Below are positions 13,991-29,940 of a DNA stretch of 64,000 bases, piece by piece. Below the pieces are notes generated by a model. The model was not told where the DNA came from. It was given only the letters and a program-made list of their open reading frames with translations, and ran no database searches. The stretch lies in the NCBI GenBank assembly GCA_950295325.1, contig OX485804.1:45064429-45128428 (forward strand), given 5' to 3'. Position 1 is the first letter of the stretch; each line of letters begins with the position of its first letter. This DNA comes from Polytrichum commune (Eukaryota; Streptophyta; Polytrichopsida; Polytrichales; Polytrichaceae). The position numbers and the translations under genes were made by a program.

Positions 13991-15873
13991 TAAAGATACC
14001 ATTGCATTGACTTATCGGTTTGATTATTACTGTAGCTTCACCATTAATGTTAAGTTATCAACATGGCTTTATGTTAGGACCACGAGAAAATTACACTTAC
14101 CTCGAATGGTAACTTACCTCAATTCTTATCAAGTCCAATATTATTAGTAGTATTTCTCTGCCATGGCCCTTGCCTATTTCTACCAGAGCATCTCTTTTGC
14201 CTCTCCCACCGCAAAACCCGTTGAATCATGTCAATGGACAATGTAGGCCCTAAAATATATCTTTTGGGGACCTCAAACTACATGATCAGGTTGACATTTT
14301 TTCCTTAGTGTAAACCAAAGCGGTCCTTGAATGAATTCAACAACCAATCATTGATTTTACAGGGCCTTGGAACGACTTCATGGTCCATGGTATAAACAAT
14401 CCCTAAGGAGTTGTTTAGTGTGATGGTCAACTTATTGCATTCTTAGCTTAGCATAATGCTAGTTACCACCATAGATTGGCGAGAAGCAAAGTAGTTTTGA
14501 TACCACCATTGTTAGCAAAAGGTACCGGGCGATGCAAACCCTACCTAAGAGAATGGTAACACCAAGTGGTAAGTCAACGGTAACACAATGTTAGGAAAAG
14601 TCAAACATACAACGTGTCCATACCTAATGTAAGAGTTGCCATTGAATCTTATGTGGCATATTATGTGTCATTCCATGCTAAGCAAAATGGTTAGATATCA
14701 CTTAGTGCTAAGTTATTATCAACTTATATTGTCAAATCTCCAAGAAACAATCAATTAAGTCAATGTTAACTTTACTACTAGGTGTGGACATGGAATGCTA
14801 TATAATAATAATAATAATAATATAGATCTTGTATCTATGAACAACGAGCATTTAATGTAATCAAATCTTAAAGACTAGATAACTAGTGAGAGATGAGTGG
14901 TTGATGAGCCACGGGAGTTGTCCACTTACTCATTTTGTTTATCGGATACAACCAATTAGTTCATGGACATAACCAATAGCTCATCCAAGAGCATAAGGGT
15001 TATGAAAACACATCAAAACATTTCATCTATGTTGGTGCAGAATCATCTAAGATTTCAAGATTTTGTCCTCGAGTTGATTGGTTATGTCCAACAATCAACT
15101 CCAGGAGGTGGATAACTAGCTGCTTTTGCAACTCGTCATCCACTTTCCCTCCCGATGTTTATCAAGTGCAAATTTGGGGAATATGGATGACATCGTGTCT
15201 ACATGGATGAAAACAATGACAAAATCTAATAACCAAACTGCTCTTGGATGAACGATCGGTTATGATAAGGCCCGGTTCATACGAGTGCCTAGACAAAAGA
15301 TTGTCAAAGGTCATTGGCTGAAATTAAAAAAAATTATCCAACATGCTGTTAAGACCTAGGATTCATCCACCCTGCCATGTCACCAACCAGTGTAACCACC
15401 TCATCGGACAAGATGGGGAAGTTTTGGGTCTTGCCTTGGGGGCGCCTCCAAAGTGCTTTGGTGGAGACACACTCATGCTCGTTCACTTAGGGAGGGTTAG
15501 GGTTGTTGGCAAGTCTGAAGCCACATCTGATGAACTTTGACGACACATACAAGGCTTGATGATGTGGAAGCACTTTTGGGGACAGAAGATTGGCTGAGTT
15601 GTCATTGTTCACTCTTTGTCCGGGCGCTCCGGGCCTAAGTAACCGAATTAGGCCCCGCTTACCTTAGTGGAGGTTCTCCTAGATCTGGGTCTATATTTAC
15701 AGGGGGTGAGTGGGGTTGCTCTTGTAAAAAGAGTGTTGGCCTGCATCTGTATATCGGATGAGAAAAGTGGATGAAAATTGGGCTTGCTTTCTCTGTTTCT
15801 CTGTGTGTGTGTGTGTGGCACTCTCTTCTTCCGGGGAATCACTTCCACTCTTTTGTTGCAGCAGATTGCGAGA

Positions 15874-18800
15874 ATGCCCGCCATAGCCATGGCCGCCATG
15901 GCTGCTTCCACGACCACCTCCTGCTCTTCTTCTTCTCTTCTCCGCCAAAATTCCACCACCCGAGGATTCGCCACTCCGACATGCTCACTCGCCTTCGCTC
16001 GCCCGCGCTCTCTGTCTCGCACCACGCCTTCGGCCGACCTCACGGCCTCTTTCTTCTCCAACGTTCGCAGCGCTGTGACCGTCAGGTTCAAATACACTTC
16101 ATCTCCAGTATTACTTCCTTAATGTATCAATGGTCCCAGGGCACCTGGTAATTGAGGTCGTTTGCTTGCATTTCGCTGCTTTGCCCTAAACCTCGCCATA
16201 TGAGGTGCGGTCTTATCCACATGCGACATGTGAGCTGCCTCTGGATGGCTCTGTGATTTCTTTATTCAACCGGGAGGTCGGTTCATGTGCCAATTATGGA
16301 TGAATTTCACCCGAGGGTTGTTACCTGGCACTTCAAGTGGGGTTTATCTCTCTTGCTGTTTTTGACATCAACGACTTTGAAATGCGGGTTAGGCATGCAT
16401 TTGTGTGGGGAACCCTAGAAGATGAAATGCCTCTGGATGAGGTCCGAGCGGTGGATGGCCGTGAGCGAGGTCCACTCAATGGCCATTCTAACGTAATTTC
16501 CTTCTGGAAAAGATTATGCATATCATTGAAGAACTTTGTAGACAATCAGTTGGACCATGGGATATTTCCTTAACGATATAGACGTGTTTGAATGTCGGGT
16601 TCACCTTAAGAAACTTTGGGTGGAATGCATAATCTCTTCCGGATGGAAATCACATTGAATGAATGAGGTGGAGAGGTTTCGGGTTGTATTGCCCGCCCTG
16701 TTGAGAGTGTGTGTGTGTGTGTAACAGGGAAGCTACACATTTTCCATCATTGCAGAAGTTTATGACCAATTTGTTGCATTATATGACGTTTTATGAATGA
16801 AGTGGATGTGTTGAGATGTGTGGTTCACCCTAAGAAACTTTGGGTGGTGGGCATAATCTCTTCCAGATGGAAAATTTGTGGCTTCCCTGTTACATTCTTT
16901 ACTATGAAAATTACATTAGGTTATGTCCAGGTGGCTGTGAGCTGGGTCCATCCAATGGACACTATCTATTACTGTTTAGCTAGTGAAAGTTTCCCTCAAC
17001 ATGTGCAAGAGTGCTGATTGAAGGTTGTGGTGGATTTGGGCAGTGGAAAGGGATGCCGCGCGCAGGTGACCATGATGCCTATTGGTACTCCGAAAGTGCC
17101 ATACCGCACTCCTAATGAGGGAGGATGGCAATGGGTCGACATTTGGAATGTCTTGGTATGTAATCTGGGACACACCTAATTGCTATTGAACGAGGTGAAT
17201 ATCATCAAGTGGAAATACCTTGGCAATGTGTGATTGTTCGTGAGATTTTCGGACTGAATCTTTGTCAAGGCCAATTATAACGGGAATTTTGGTTAATCTT
17301 TCAGCTGTGCATCAAGAGAATTTGGTCCTGGTTGTCAGTTCCATGATATCTGAGGGAACATGCTAATGAATGGGGGTTTTTGGAACTGCAGTACCGGGAG
17401 AGGATTATATTTCTAGGCCAGTATATTGACGAGGAATTTGGCAACCAGGTAGTGGCAACCATGCTCTACCTGGACAGCATTGAAAACACAAAACCCATGT
17501 TCTTGTACATCAACAGCCCTGGTGGTGATGTGAGTGCCATGGCCTTATTCCAATTTTTGTTAAGTGCACGAAGATGGCGAAGTGATATAGATAGATTTGT
17601 CAATCAATGGTCGATCCTTCAATACTGTGACTGCTTTTTGTATCTGAAAATTGCCAACATGAGCACAGATGTCAATTCTGATTCATTGACGAATGGTATC
17701 TATTTTTTGGTAGGAATTTCAAGTAGCAAGTGGGGACTGCTTTTGTTCTGTCCCTCTTGCCTTAAGGCGTAGAGTCACAATTGTGGTTTCTGGAAACTCA
17801 CATATTATTGTTCACGTTCTCAGATGACACCTTGTATGGCAATTTATGATACGATGGAGAGCATCAAAAGCCCAGTTGGCACCTTGGCGTTAGGGTATGC
17901 ATATAACAATGCAGGTTTCCTTCTTGGTGCTGGAACTAAGGTAGTCATTCTAAACTACAAGCAGCAGAGTCTGCTCAAGTTGCTAATCTCACATGTGTTT
18001 GCATTGGGTCATAGGTTATCTTCAACGTGCATCTGATTAACTTCATGACGTCACTTTTGGATTTTTTAAGAGATATGTAAATGGTTTTTTCTAGGCTCTT
18101 GAAAATTTTAACTATTTTAGGGTAGTAGGTCAGAATAGTTTGTGGAGAGAAGAGAGGGAGCGGTGATGTGGTGCTATGGGTGATTTGGCCCCTTTTAAAA
18201 ACAGAAGTTTGAGCATGGCAGGGGTTACGAACAGCTATGCCGTTGACCAGGATAGCTCTCCAATCACCTGCAGGTTCAGCACGTGGGCAGGTATGTTATT
18301 ATTGACATTAGCTCTCTGGTCTGCCCTGTCCTCCTCATGCCTTGTTTTCAAGTATGCAGTGGTATATGTTGATTGCATTGCATATGAAGCATCTTAAAGG
18401 TCACCCTCTTGGACTTCTTTTATGAGATGTGGGCCAAGAAATTTCTAAGAGCAGCAGGAGCCTATATGGACAGTCATCACGTTTCCATGATTCTAGGTTG
18501 TCTTGGAGCAAAAGTTTGGCCTGTTAAATTGAGCTTGAGGTGCTTATGTAGTAGCACAGTGATGATGCCTTGTCAAACATAGTGTTTATGGCCCATACGT
18601 TTGTAAAGTCAGTCTTTTTTCTATACAGTACAAACTCATAGTAAAGGTTTCTTTAAGCACATTCTGTTATGTCTTGCTTTCTTTTGTCCTCTCTTTAGAC
18701 CTGGTGTCTTTAATATCTCCATTCTCTCGTTTCTTTTGCTTTCTTATGCCTGGTTTATTTTCTGTTTGCCAGCTGGAATATTGAATGTTTGTTAAATGTA

Positions 18801-19519
18801 GACTATTGAGAGACAAGTCACTATTGTCCTTGTAGGTTCATGATGAACTTGTTATAGGCAAGTCCTGTATCTTTTCAGCAGTGTGAAATCTCTTTCACCT
18901 CAGTCCAGCATGGTTTTTTCTGCTTGTAGTATGAGTATGAAGTATGAAGAATATTGGCCAGGAGTTATTGCATCTGGAAATATTATGTTTAGATCCTATT
19001 TTCTTATGCAGTTTTTGAGTGACTAATTGACACGTCAAGAATAGCCCTAGGCTTTTTACTACTTTTTGAATATGGAGACTTCAGTTATCATGCCAGCTTT
19101 TGTATCCTTGCCAACGTTAGAATTTCATGTACAACTTTTGACACAGTAATGGTTTTGGCATGCTTAGGCTGATGACATCTTGAACGAAGCAAAGGAGCTG
19201 AGTCGTGTCAGGAACTATGTCTACAACCAAGTTGCCAGGAAGACTGGTCAGCCTCTTGAGAAGGTTTGTTCACAATCCAAATAGAAGTGTTGTTGTTGTC
19301 ATTTGTGCCCTTTAATGCTGTCTTTTAGTCTCCTCATCGTGCTTGTGATATTGGCTTACTAGCTTTGCATATTTGCAGGTGACCAAGGATTTGAGTCGAA
19401 TCAAGAGATTCAATGCTCAAGAAGCATTGGACTATGGCCTCATTGATAGAATTATTAGACCACGTCGCATCAAACCAGATGCTCGCAGGCAGGATGCTGC
19501 TGGAGTAGGGCTTGGGTAG
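15874..19519 (+). CDS. CLPR2: Plastid Clp protease non-proteolytic subunit ClpR2
   Basis: Seven exons join in frame: 15874-16085, 17044-17155, 17392-17529, 17824-17940, 18222-18290, 19168-19263, 19379-19519, giving about 294 residues against about 280 in the known family. The first 60-70 residues are Ser/Ala/Arg-rich, like a chloroplast transit peptide. Then follow [13 protein letters not shown] and [10 protein letters not shown], typical of ClpR proteins, and the ClpP fold motifs [37 protein letters not shown] and [11 protein letters not shown]. Asn stands where ClpP has its active Ser ([11 protein letters not shown]) and Gln where it has His (IALQS), so the subunit should be structural rather than catalytic, as known for ClpR. 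The C-terminus [11 protein letters not shown] resembles ClpR2 more than ClpR1, R3 or R4. The first ATG after a TC/GT-rich leader was chosen; a second in-frame Met lies five codons on. Intron 1 holds two diverged copies of a segment (16600-16660 and 16825-16880). The role is in the stromal Clp core complex. Confidence 0.93.
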
Positions 19520-19957
19520 ATATATATATGTTAGCGTCATTGGACCTCAAGTTTAGGTCATTGGTTTCTTAGCACTAGTGAAAATAGAGGAATTGCAAGG
19601 GGTTTGATTGTGTAGCACCCCAAAGGTAGCTTCATCATTGTCTCCTAACTTACAAATTCTATTCAGGCAAATGTTGCACATTTACTAGCTACGAGCATTC
19701 TGTGACCATGTCTCACATAGAGTTTTCTCAGATTTCAGGTGTATTCTATTTCCATTCTATTGCATGGCATTTTGTCTTAATTTGTGGAGTATTCATTCAG
19801 TGTTGAGATTAGTGACAGGAATAATTACAATTCCTCAATGTTATGGTCATGCTAATAAAGTAGGTTATTAAGTATGCTTGGTGATTCTTATTGGATAGTT
19901 GGTATGTGGTGTTGGTATACATATTTGTGTTCCCGCAAAGATTTGGAAAGCATGCTC

Positions 19958-22898
19958 CTATATGACAGGGGTCCGTAACTTTTGCTCAAAAAGGCGCTCC
20001 AAGAGAACGACTTGAACAACACTGCAACCGACGAGAGAGAGGGATTCCAACACAGCCTTGTAAATCATGCGCTTACTCATTTCTGTCATAACTGCGCCAA
20101 ATCCACCGTCCCACCAAACGCTTCCAAATGTAAGAAAGTTTCCTTTGTATTGTCTGACTGCTAATTCTTGCAATTCCACTCCTTATTACAGTAGTGCATG
20201 TCCTGCATTAAACAACCCTTATCTCTCAAAGAATGCAAAATTGAAGGGTGGGAAGGGGTCTTTACTTAGACCCTCCCTTTCAGTCTGGGTTCGAAGCCAA
20301 TGTTGCTCAAAGTCCACATCCCCAAGTGCATCTTCAAGTCTCTGGATGTGCGCCATCAATGGCGTGAAGTGCTCTGCACTCCAACCAAAGTATATTCAAT
20401 GACGGTGCTCCCCTCTGGAATGGAATTATGTGGAAGTTTTCTTATTGACCTAACTTAACTTACATGTCAGCTCCTTAGGTTGAGAGCCAAGGACTGCAGA
20501 GTAAGGGATGAAACCAGCGTTGAACTGGTATTGTCTTCTTTTTTAATACCATTCGGTTATCTCTGTTGAGGATTTCACATTGTTTTTATACCATTAGGGT
20601 ATGGTTATTTCACATTATTTTTTGTTTTCGATACCATTCAGATCTATATACCATTCAAAAATCTTCATACCTAGGCAAAGATCGCCCTAGTATCAACATG
20701 ATTAAGAATGGTATTGACCCCAACAATAACTCAAGTAAACAAAGGTTCTCTCACCTCGACATACCCACCAAATATCAATATTTGGTTGGGATTACAACTT
20801 TGATACTCATGGGTGGGTTCTTTGATACCATTACTGATGTTGATTCTTGATACCATGCATTCACCTATATATCCGACTAAACCTACTTAGAGCGAATGCA
20901 GCCTTGGTAAAAAAATCCAGCGTTGCATTATAACTCACCATCCTTGACATGCTCTTCTTCGTGAATCACGCGGCCAAAGTTTACATTGAAATCGATGGTC
21001 TCCAGCTCGGCCGCTCGGTTGTGGAAGCAGAACTTGTATGGCCCTCTCTGAGGAGCTATGAAATTGAATTTCCCTTCCATCCTTTGTCTCAAGCTGTGCA
21101 CCGGCTCCCCTTTTGGCCCCCAAATCTGTCAAAACAAACCCAGCTTCCAGTGAACAAAGGGCAAAATCACGGAACCTTGATCATCCCAATTAGGGTTTTT
21201 GAGGAAGGTAGACATGCCTATTTCGATTACACATCTTCACCAGACACCTATATATATATGAGTGGGATGCACTTTTGTGTGGCTCCAAGGACAAATAATT
21301 AAATAAAAAGATGTGTTTGAAAGAGATTGAATTACGTGCTCAAAATACGATAACCATTCTAAGCTCAATAGTCAGCATAATAGGGGAGGACCTGTATGAT
21401 ACTCTAAGGAGAACGATGATCTTCACTTCGATAATGAAAAAAATAAAAATTCATACGAGCTCCGAAAATTACGAGGAAAGCGGCTATGGCCTCGGTTTGG
21501 ATTGGCTCACCATCTTGTACTAGGTAATCGTGTGTTTTGTATTCCAAGAGAAGGCGGCTAGTTGGAAAAAAAGTAACCATTTAACAGCCATCTACCTTAC
21601 TTCCATTGCAATTTGGTAGTTTTTGTGTGCCTTTGGGTGAGTAACTTATGAAGTTGCATGATGAGATTTGAGGGGCAGAGGACATAAGCAACTTATAGAA
21701 ACAGACCACTAGATTGCAATTATGCTCGTTGGGGAGTGCCAGATCTTTTTCAAAGCATATTTGGGTACACCAATTATCCCAATTAGTGTGTGTTACTATT
21801 CGGAGTTACGCAATGCAATAACGTCTTTCTCAAGGGTTCAGTTTTTACTAATGAAAGTTCAATAGGTTGTTTGGACAATTATAGAACATTATATGACTTT
21901 GTTTGGCAAAATTTTACATTCTCATTGAACTGTTATAGCATTGCGTAATTTTGAATAGTAACACGCACTAATTGGGATGATCGGTGTATTGTGTTGCATG
22001 TCCCCTGTCTCTCTACCTTGGTACTGCAAAAGGGGAGCGACTAGGGTTTGCAAAGGCCCGATGGGGTTTTGTGCCATGTATGCCGACATGTTGTAAGGTT
22101 CTCGTATGGAATTTTAGCAGTTGATTCCACATGTTTGGGTTTTATAATTCTATGTGGAAAATGACCAGATAGAAGGTGAGTGGGAGGGAGGCAATGAGAT
22201 CAGAAGGTTGCAGGAGGCGGCGCACGACCCGAAGGTACAACATGTAGAGAAGGGTGAGGCACCTCATTGACACTTGTCCCACAAGTTTCACAAAAGTTGA
22301 ATGAACCTTAAACTTTTTCACCATGAAATCCAAGGTGTTGGTTGACACTCTCGATGTGTGCACATGCATTGAACAAGAACATCAAAGCATGTCTAATCAC
22401 ACGCAAACAAAAGGAAAACATGAAAACACGCATTGGCATAACGTTTTATCACCCTGGTACATGTAATATTTGGAGTCCCATAAGGTTATTGCGGATTTGA
22501 TGCAAACGCTTCCAACTACATAGATTCTTCAACATTGAATATGAGTGGACATAGTAAATAGACATCGTTGGATTGCAAGTTTGGAAATTAGGAGCTAGAC
22601 ATGCAACTCAATAATGTGATGAAGCTCATGGTCATAGAAGGAGGACAATGTAAGAGAAAAAGAGAGGGGGGTTATGAGGATTAATGTAATTAAGGCCACT
22701 TACGACAAGATCGGCACCCGTATGACGATAGGCCCATTGGTTGATTTTGAAAACGGTGAACGAAACATGCATGAGCTCCCCGTCTAAAGGCACCTCGTGC
22801 ACCCAACACTCCTTGTGCTCAATATCGAATCGAAGGCTCTCCACACTTTCCATCCCCAAAAGCACCACCACCAACAAGCATCTCCACATTCCGACCAT
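19958..22898 (-). CDS. p24 beta-subfamily cargo receptor (emp24/gp25L/GOLD)
   Basis: Four exons on the minus strand join in frame: 22704-22898, 20939-21125, 20272-20373, 19958-20091, giving 205 residues, normal for p24 proteins. Visible in order: a signal peptide (WRCLLVVVLLGMES), the GOLD beta domain with the two expected Cys (KECW and YKFCFHN), a linker HVKDEHFTPLM, a coiled coil ending FEQHWLRTQ, and a C-terminal membrane segment (about residues 175-195, VLESLSLVGCSVVQVVLLERLF) with a short cytosolic tail FEQKLRTPVI. The order and HVSF, DLVIWG and FEQHWL motifs match plant p24-beta. These proteins cycle between ER and Golgi in COPI and COPII vesicles and help sort cargo. The large first intron carries a family A repeat and a MITE. 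The gene converges on CLPR2 with about 440 bases between stop codons. Confidence 0.9.
20536..20880 (+). repeat. Dispersed repeat family B, copy 2 (in p24 intron)
   Basis: It has the same ordered motifs as 1598-2275: TATACCATTAGGGTA, CCTAGTATCAACATG, AATGGTATTGACCC, CTCTCACCTCGACATA, GTTGATTCTTGATACCATGC. It fills much of the intron between p24 exons 2 and 3. Confidence 0.6.
21200..21600 (+). repeat. Dispersed repeat family A, long copy (in p24 intron 1)
   Basis: This is the longest family A copy. It aligns with 46128-46415 over about 280 bases, including AAAGAGATTG, CTCAAAATACGATAA, CATTCTAA, CGGCTATGGCCTC, CACCATCTTGTAC and AGTAACCATT. An open frame of 70 codons inside it is not conserved between copies. 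Confidence 0.55.
21766..21988. mobile_element. MITE with 50-bp terminal inverted repeats (family P)
   Basis: The left end TACACCAATTATCCCAATTA, then GTGTGTTACTATTCGGAGTT, matches the reverse complement of the right end with a few mismatches for about 50 bases. The length is 223 bp. It lies in p24 intron 1, well away from splice sites. Related copies are at 11392-11589 and 41724-41947. Confidence 0.8.
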
Positions 22899-26660
<3,762 letters not shown>

Positions 26661-29540
26661 AGGATCAGGACCGTGAGCTGCAGTTGCACATAAGGCTGTT
26701 GAAGAACGTGTACATTGAATAGGGGTAGGAACCATTGTTGAGAGAGCGGTGCTTGGAATGTAGGTTTTGTACAGTCAACTCTGAAGTTGGAACAGATGTA
26801 TTTCTAGCCAAGTTATCTCACTTTCCATTTGAAATCGGTGTTCTTGGAAAATCTAACGTCGATGTTGCCATCTGGTTGTACCACACCCAATTGTTTGGAG
26901 CTTGGTTTCTTGGGCTACTTCAAATTTGTGCAGCTACTAAGGTCACTCAGTGAATTGCAACTTCTCCCAACTTGTGATTTTCATTGGATGCATTTTCTGA
27001 GTGGGAAAAAGAGGAATGCATAAGGCACACTCTCTTGCAAGACTTTTTTCCACTGATCCACTGATCCTGTCATCCCTGGAGCTTTCTTAATAAACAGCTT
27101 TCTAAGGAAATTCTTGAGCTCCATGCACCATGTCAGAGCCTGTGTCCTTGGACCGCACACTAGTCTCTGAATCTAAGTTGAAATAAATGTCAGCAACTAT
27201 CTGCAGGCTTTGGAGAGAAGGGATGTTGGATTCTTGCTGGGTGGTAGTCCTTTTCCCCATGCGCACAGACATCGGCAGGAATGTATTGCAATGTGCAACT
27301 GATCATTGCAGAACCCTAAACGTGCCCAAAAGGTTTTCACAACAGAATAAGACATCACCTTGTCCTGCCATAAAAGAAGCAATAGCACTTTGTGAAGAGA
27401 GCCTGACAATTGAAGTCATCTAGGACATTGGAAGCTCGTGTGGACCATAGAGTTTTCAGTGGATTGTGATACAAATTGAATTATACATATTTTTAAAGAT
27501 CACTGTGGTCCAGAGTTGGAAGTGTGAAAGGTGTGATACTCTCTTGAGGGAATATTTAGTGACATGTTCAATAATTATCAAGCTTCGTATGTACGTGACT
27601 CACACCACCCAAAGGTGTAGTGGTTGACAAAGCCACCACTTGCACAAATGCATGCTTGAGTATAATCTACTCAAGCATGCATTTGTATAAGGTACTCATA
27701 CTGAGGTCATTTGATCATGAATAAGATAGATGGAGATGGTGATGGTGGGTATCACCCTTTCTCTTCCGAGGCAGATTAGGGTTCCCATGGAGATCAATGA
27801 TAGTTGACATGTCTTTGGAAGTTATCTAACCTGAGGCCCAAGCTATGGAAAAAGGTTATGAAAGTTTGAAAACCTTGGCCCAATAAAACTTTGGTGTTGG
27901 CAAGATGACCTCCAAGTTAGGTCCTTAGGAAGAGGACGCATCAGATTTTCACTGTATCATTAGACATCATCTATGGAGTCATTTATTAAGAAAACATTCA
28001 ATATTTTAATCACCTTCAAAAGAAGTGCAAAAAGGAAGTCAATGGCACCTTGAGAGAATACAACCCAACTAATTGATTTTTAGGATGCGACAACCGGGTG
28101 GATTTTCATCCCCTCAAAATAGAGTGTTTGACAACTATGAGTATAAAAGGTGTGCAACATGAGCCTAGTGGTCCTTTGCTCTTGCACATACAATGTGGTT
28201 TAGGGTAGAGCATCGCATAATAAAACATCCACTTGCGCAAGTATGTAGATTCTCATAATTATGTTATATTTTCTTTGCAGGACTCTATACGACATATTCT
28301 CAACAACAAAAGTGTCAACTATTATTATGCAAAACCCATTGACCGTGTCCTTCTTCACAACCCATTTCCACTAAAATTAATACTCATTGAAAACCCACCA
28401 TAATTGATGAGGTCATTGCAAATCTCCAAATTAGGATAGCAAGTAACGTAACTATTGCGCTAACTTTTTACGTAGCGGTGTATAACATGACCATTAATAT
28501 TGTAATGGACTAATCGGAAAATTGAGGTTGATGGGAGCACAACACAACCTCGAAGCAATCTTAACCGTCCAAACATCTCTTGTGATGTGAGCACTCCACG
28601 AGGTACATACATGAAGATAACCATTCATGAAAATTTTATGATTTAGCTTTTGTGAGCAATTTCATTTTCTTAAATTATTCATATTGTCTCTCATTCAAAA
28701 ACTATGAATTGGGGGAAACAAAAACATACCTACTTATTCTTGAGCAAGATTTGATCTTTGGAGACCAACAACCCCCATTTTCGAGACATGTTTCAACCAT
28801 AAAAATCTTGCAAACCAATGTCCGGGGAGATTTAAGGGCATAATCGTTCAAAATCCTAGTGTTTCCCAAGTCCAACCAATTACATGTTGTGTGATCTATC
28901 GTTCGGTTTTCCCTTCGATAATTTGAAGTATATTCCATAGATCCCTCTACTTTCCCCCTGAAATCTCCAACTTCAACCCATTCACTCATAATAATTGGCA
29001 GTTGGCAATGAACGGGGAGAACCGGGGCTGGGGCGAACCAACCTGTACATTGGTTCCTTGGAGGCAAAGGGTTTAGGCATCCAACAACGAAAGAATGTGT
29101 GGGTTGGTTCGCCCAAATTGAGAACCGGTTGCTATAATCACATACGAACCAGTTGAGTTTGAAAAATAACTAAATTGAAGTTCAAGACTTCGAAATAAAT
29201 TACCAATCATTTTAGATGAATTTAGAGAACATACCCCAATTTAATAAAGAGGAACCGAAAGATGTGGACACGTAACCGGTTGGACTTGGAAACACTAGGA
29301 GGATGTCGACCGAGTATGCCCAAAAACCTCCCCGGACATTGGCCGTTTTCGGTTCTCTCCCCGTTCCTTGCAAAGGAGCAAAGCACTAGCCAAAGAGAGC
29401 CACAAAAGAGACTCATCAGGTATATATACTACCAATGAACCCAGAGGCAGATATATATATATACCTACAGGAAAGGTGCGGCCTACCCTACCGACCGACC
29501 TAGCCACCAGCCACTCGCTTTAAGAGAGGGCCCGCCGACC
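26661..29540. other. MYST 3' region and intergenic sequence
   Basis: 26661 to about 27480 has coding-like base composition but only short, unrelated open frames, and is probably the MYST 3' UTR. From 27.5 to 29.2 kb the sequence is AT-rich with no recognisable gene. Two copies of AAGCATGCATTTG-type sequence form a small inverted repeat near 27650-27690. The end of the region (29220-29350) matches 60140-60260. Confidence 0.55.
29220..29350. repeat. Dispersed repeat shared with 60140-60260
   Basis: Shared order of motifs: TTTAATAAAGAGGAACCGAAAGAT (here) or TTAGTAAGCAGGAACCAAAAGAT (there), then AACCGGTTGGACTTGGAAAT-like sequence and a CCCAAAAAC or CCCAAACAC block. The copies are diverged. The class is unknown. 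Confidence 0.45.
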
Positions 29541-29610
29541 CACCCATCCACCCATCCATCCATCCGTAACATCCATCCATCCAATCATCCCATGCCCATC
29601 CACCCCACAT
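29541..29610. repeat. CATC-type tetranucleotide microsatellite
   Basis: Imperfect CCAT/CATC repeats precede the triplicated TATA motifs. The minus-strand open frames that cross here owe their length to this repeat. Confidence 0.8.
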
Positions 29611-29617
29611 GGGCGCA

Positions 29618-29700
29618 TATATAAGGACAGGTCCATGGCCATCCGCATCACATGGCCATATATAAGGGTTGGACCCATGCCATACATGGCGTATATAAGG
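29618..29700 (+). promoter_or_regulatory. Three tandem TATATAAGG boxes, probable TFIIA-L promoter
   Basis: TATATAAGG occurs at 29618-29626, 29659-29667 and 29692-29700, spaced 41 and 33 bases apart, each in a CATGGC or GGCGC context. A purine-rich and then CT-rich leader-like stretch follows (29715-29920). A TTATAAGG motif at 29927 is a fourth, weaker candidate. The next coding start downstream is TFIIA-L at 31685, so a promoter plus a 5' UTR intron is likely (a GTAAGT donor lies at 30006). The link to TFIIA-L is inference. Confidence 0.55.
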
Positions 29701-29940
29701 AAGGGTTGAGAGGAGAGGGAGGCTAGCCCACAAACCAAAGCCCAGGCCAAGCAAGGAAAGGAAAGGAAAGGGAAGCAAGGAAGGAGCAGCAGTGGCCATC
29801 AACAACGCAAGAGACACACAGACACATAAGTATACCTTCACAGACACAGGCACACAGCACAACTCTTTCCTCCTCTCTCTTTCTCTCCCTCTCTCTCTCT
29901 CTCTCTTCCTCTGGCCGTGTGCAGCTTATAAGGGGGGGGG

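Larger units (their letters stand above)
1..15873. other. Gene-free repeat-rich intergenic region
   Basis: No reading frame here shows a recognisable domain, and splice-like exons could not be assembled. All open frames are short and lie in AT-rich, low-complexity or repeated sequence. What can be seen is decayed dispersed repeats (families A and B, listed separately), tandem duplications near 6.2-7.4, 8.8 and 12.3-12.8 kb, one inverted-repeat element at 11.4 kb and many long G or C homopolymers. Short TTTAGGG-like motifs occur near 4660-4680. The 140-codon open frame at 3801-4223 lies in internally repeated sequence and looks like chance. The last 250 bases before the CLPR2 start carry a short GT microsatellite and are probably its promoter and leader. 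Confidence 0.7.

Noticed and set aside
19982-20402. Plus-strand frames with CHNC and SSAC motifs, like a MYND-type zinc finger
   Set aside because: They are the reverse complement of p24-beta exons 3 and 4, which fit the family exactly with correct splice phases.
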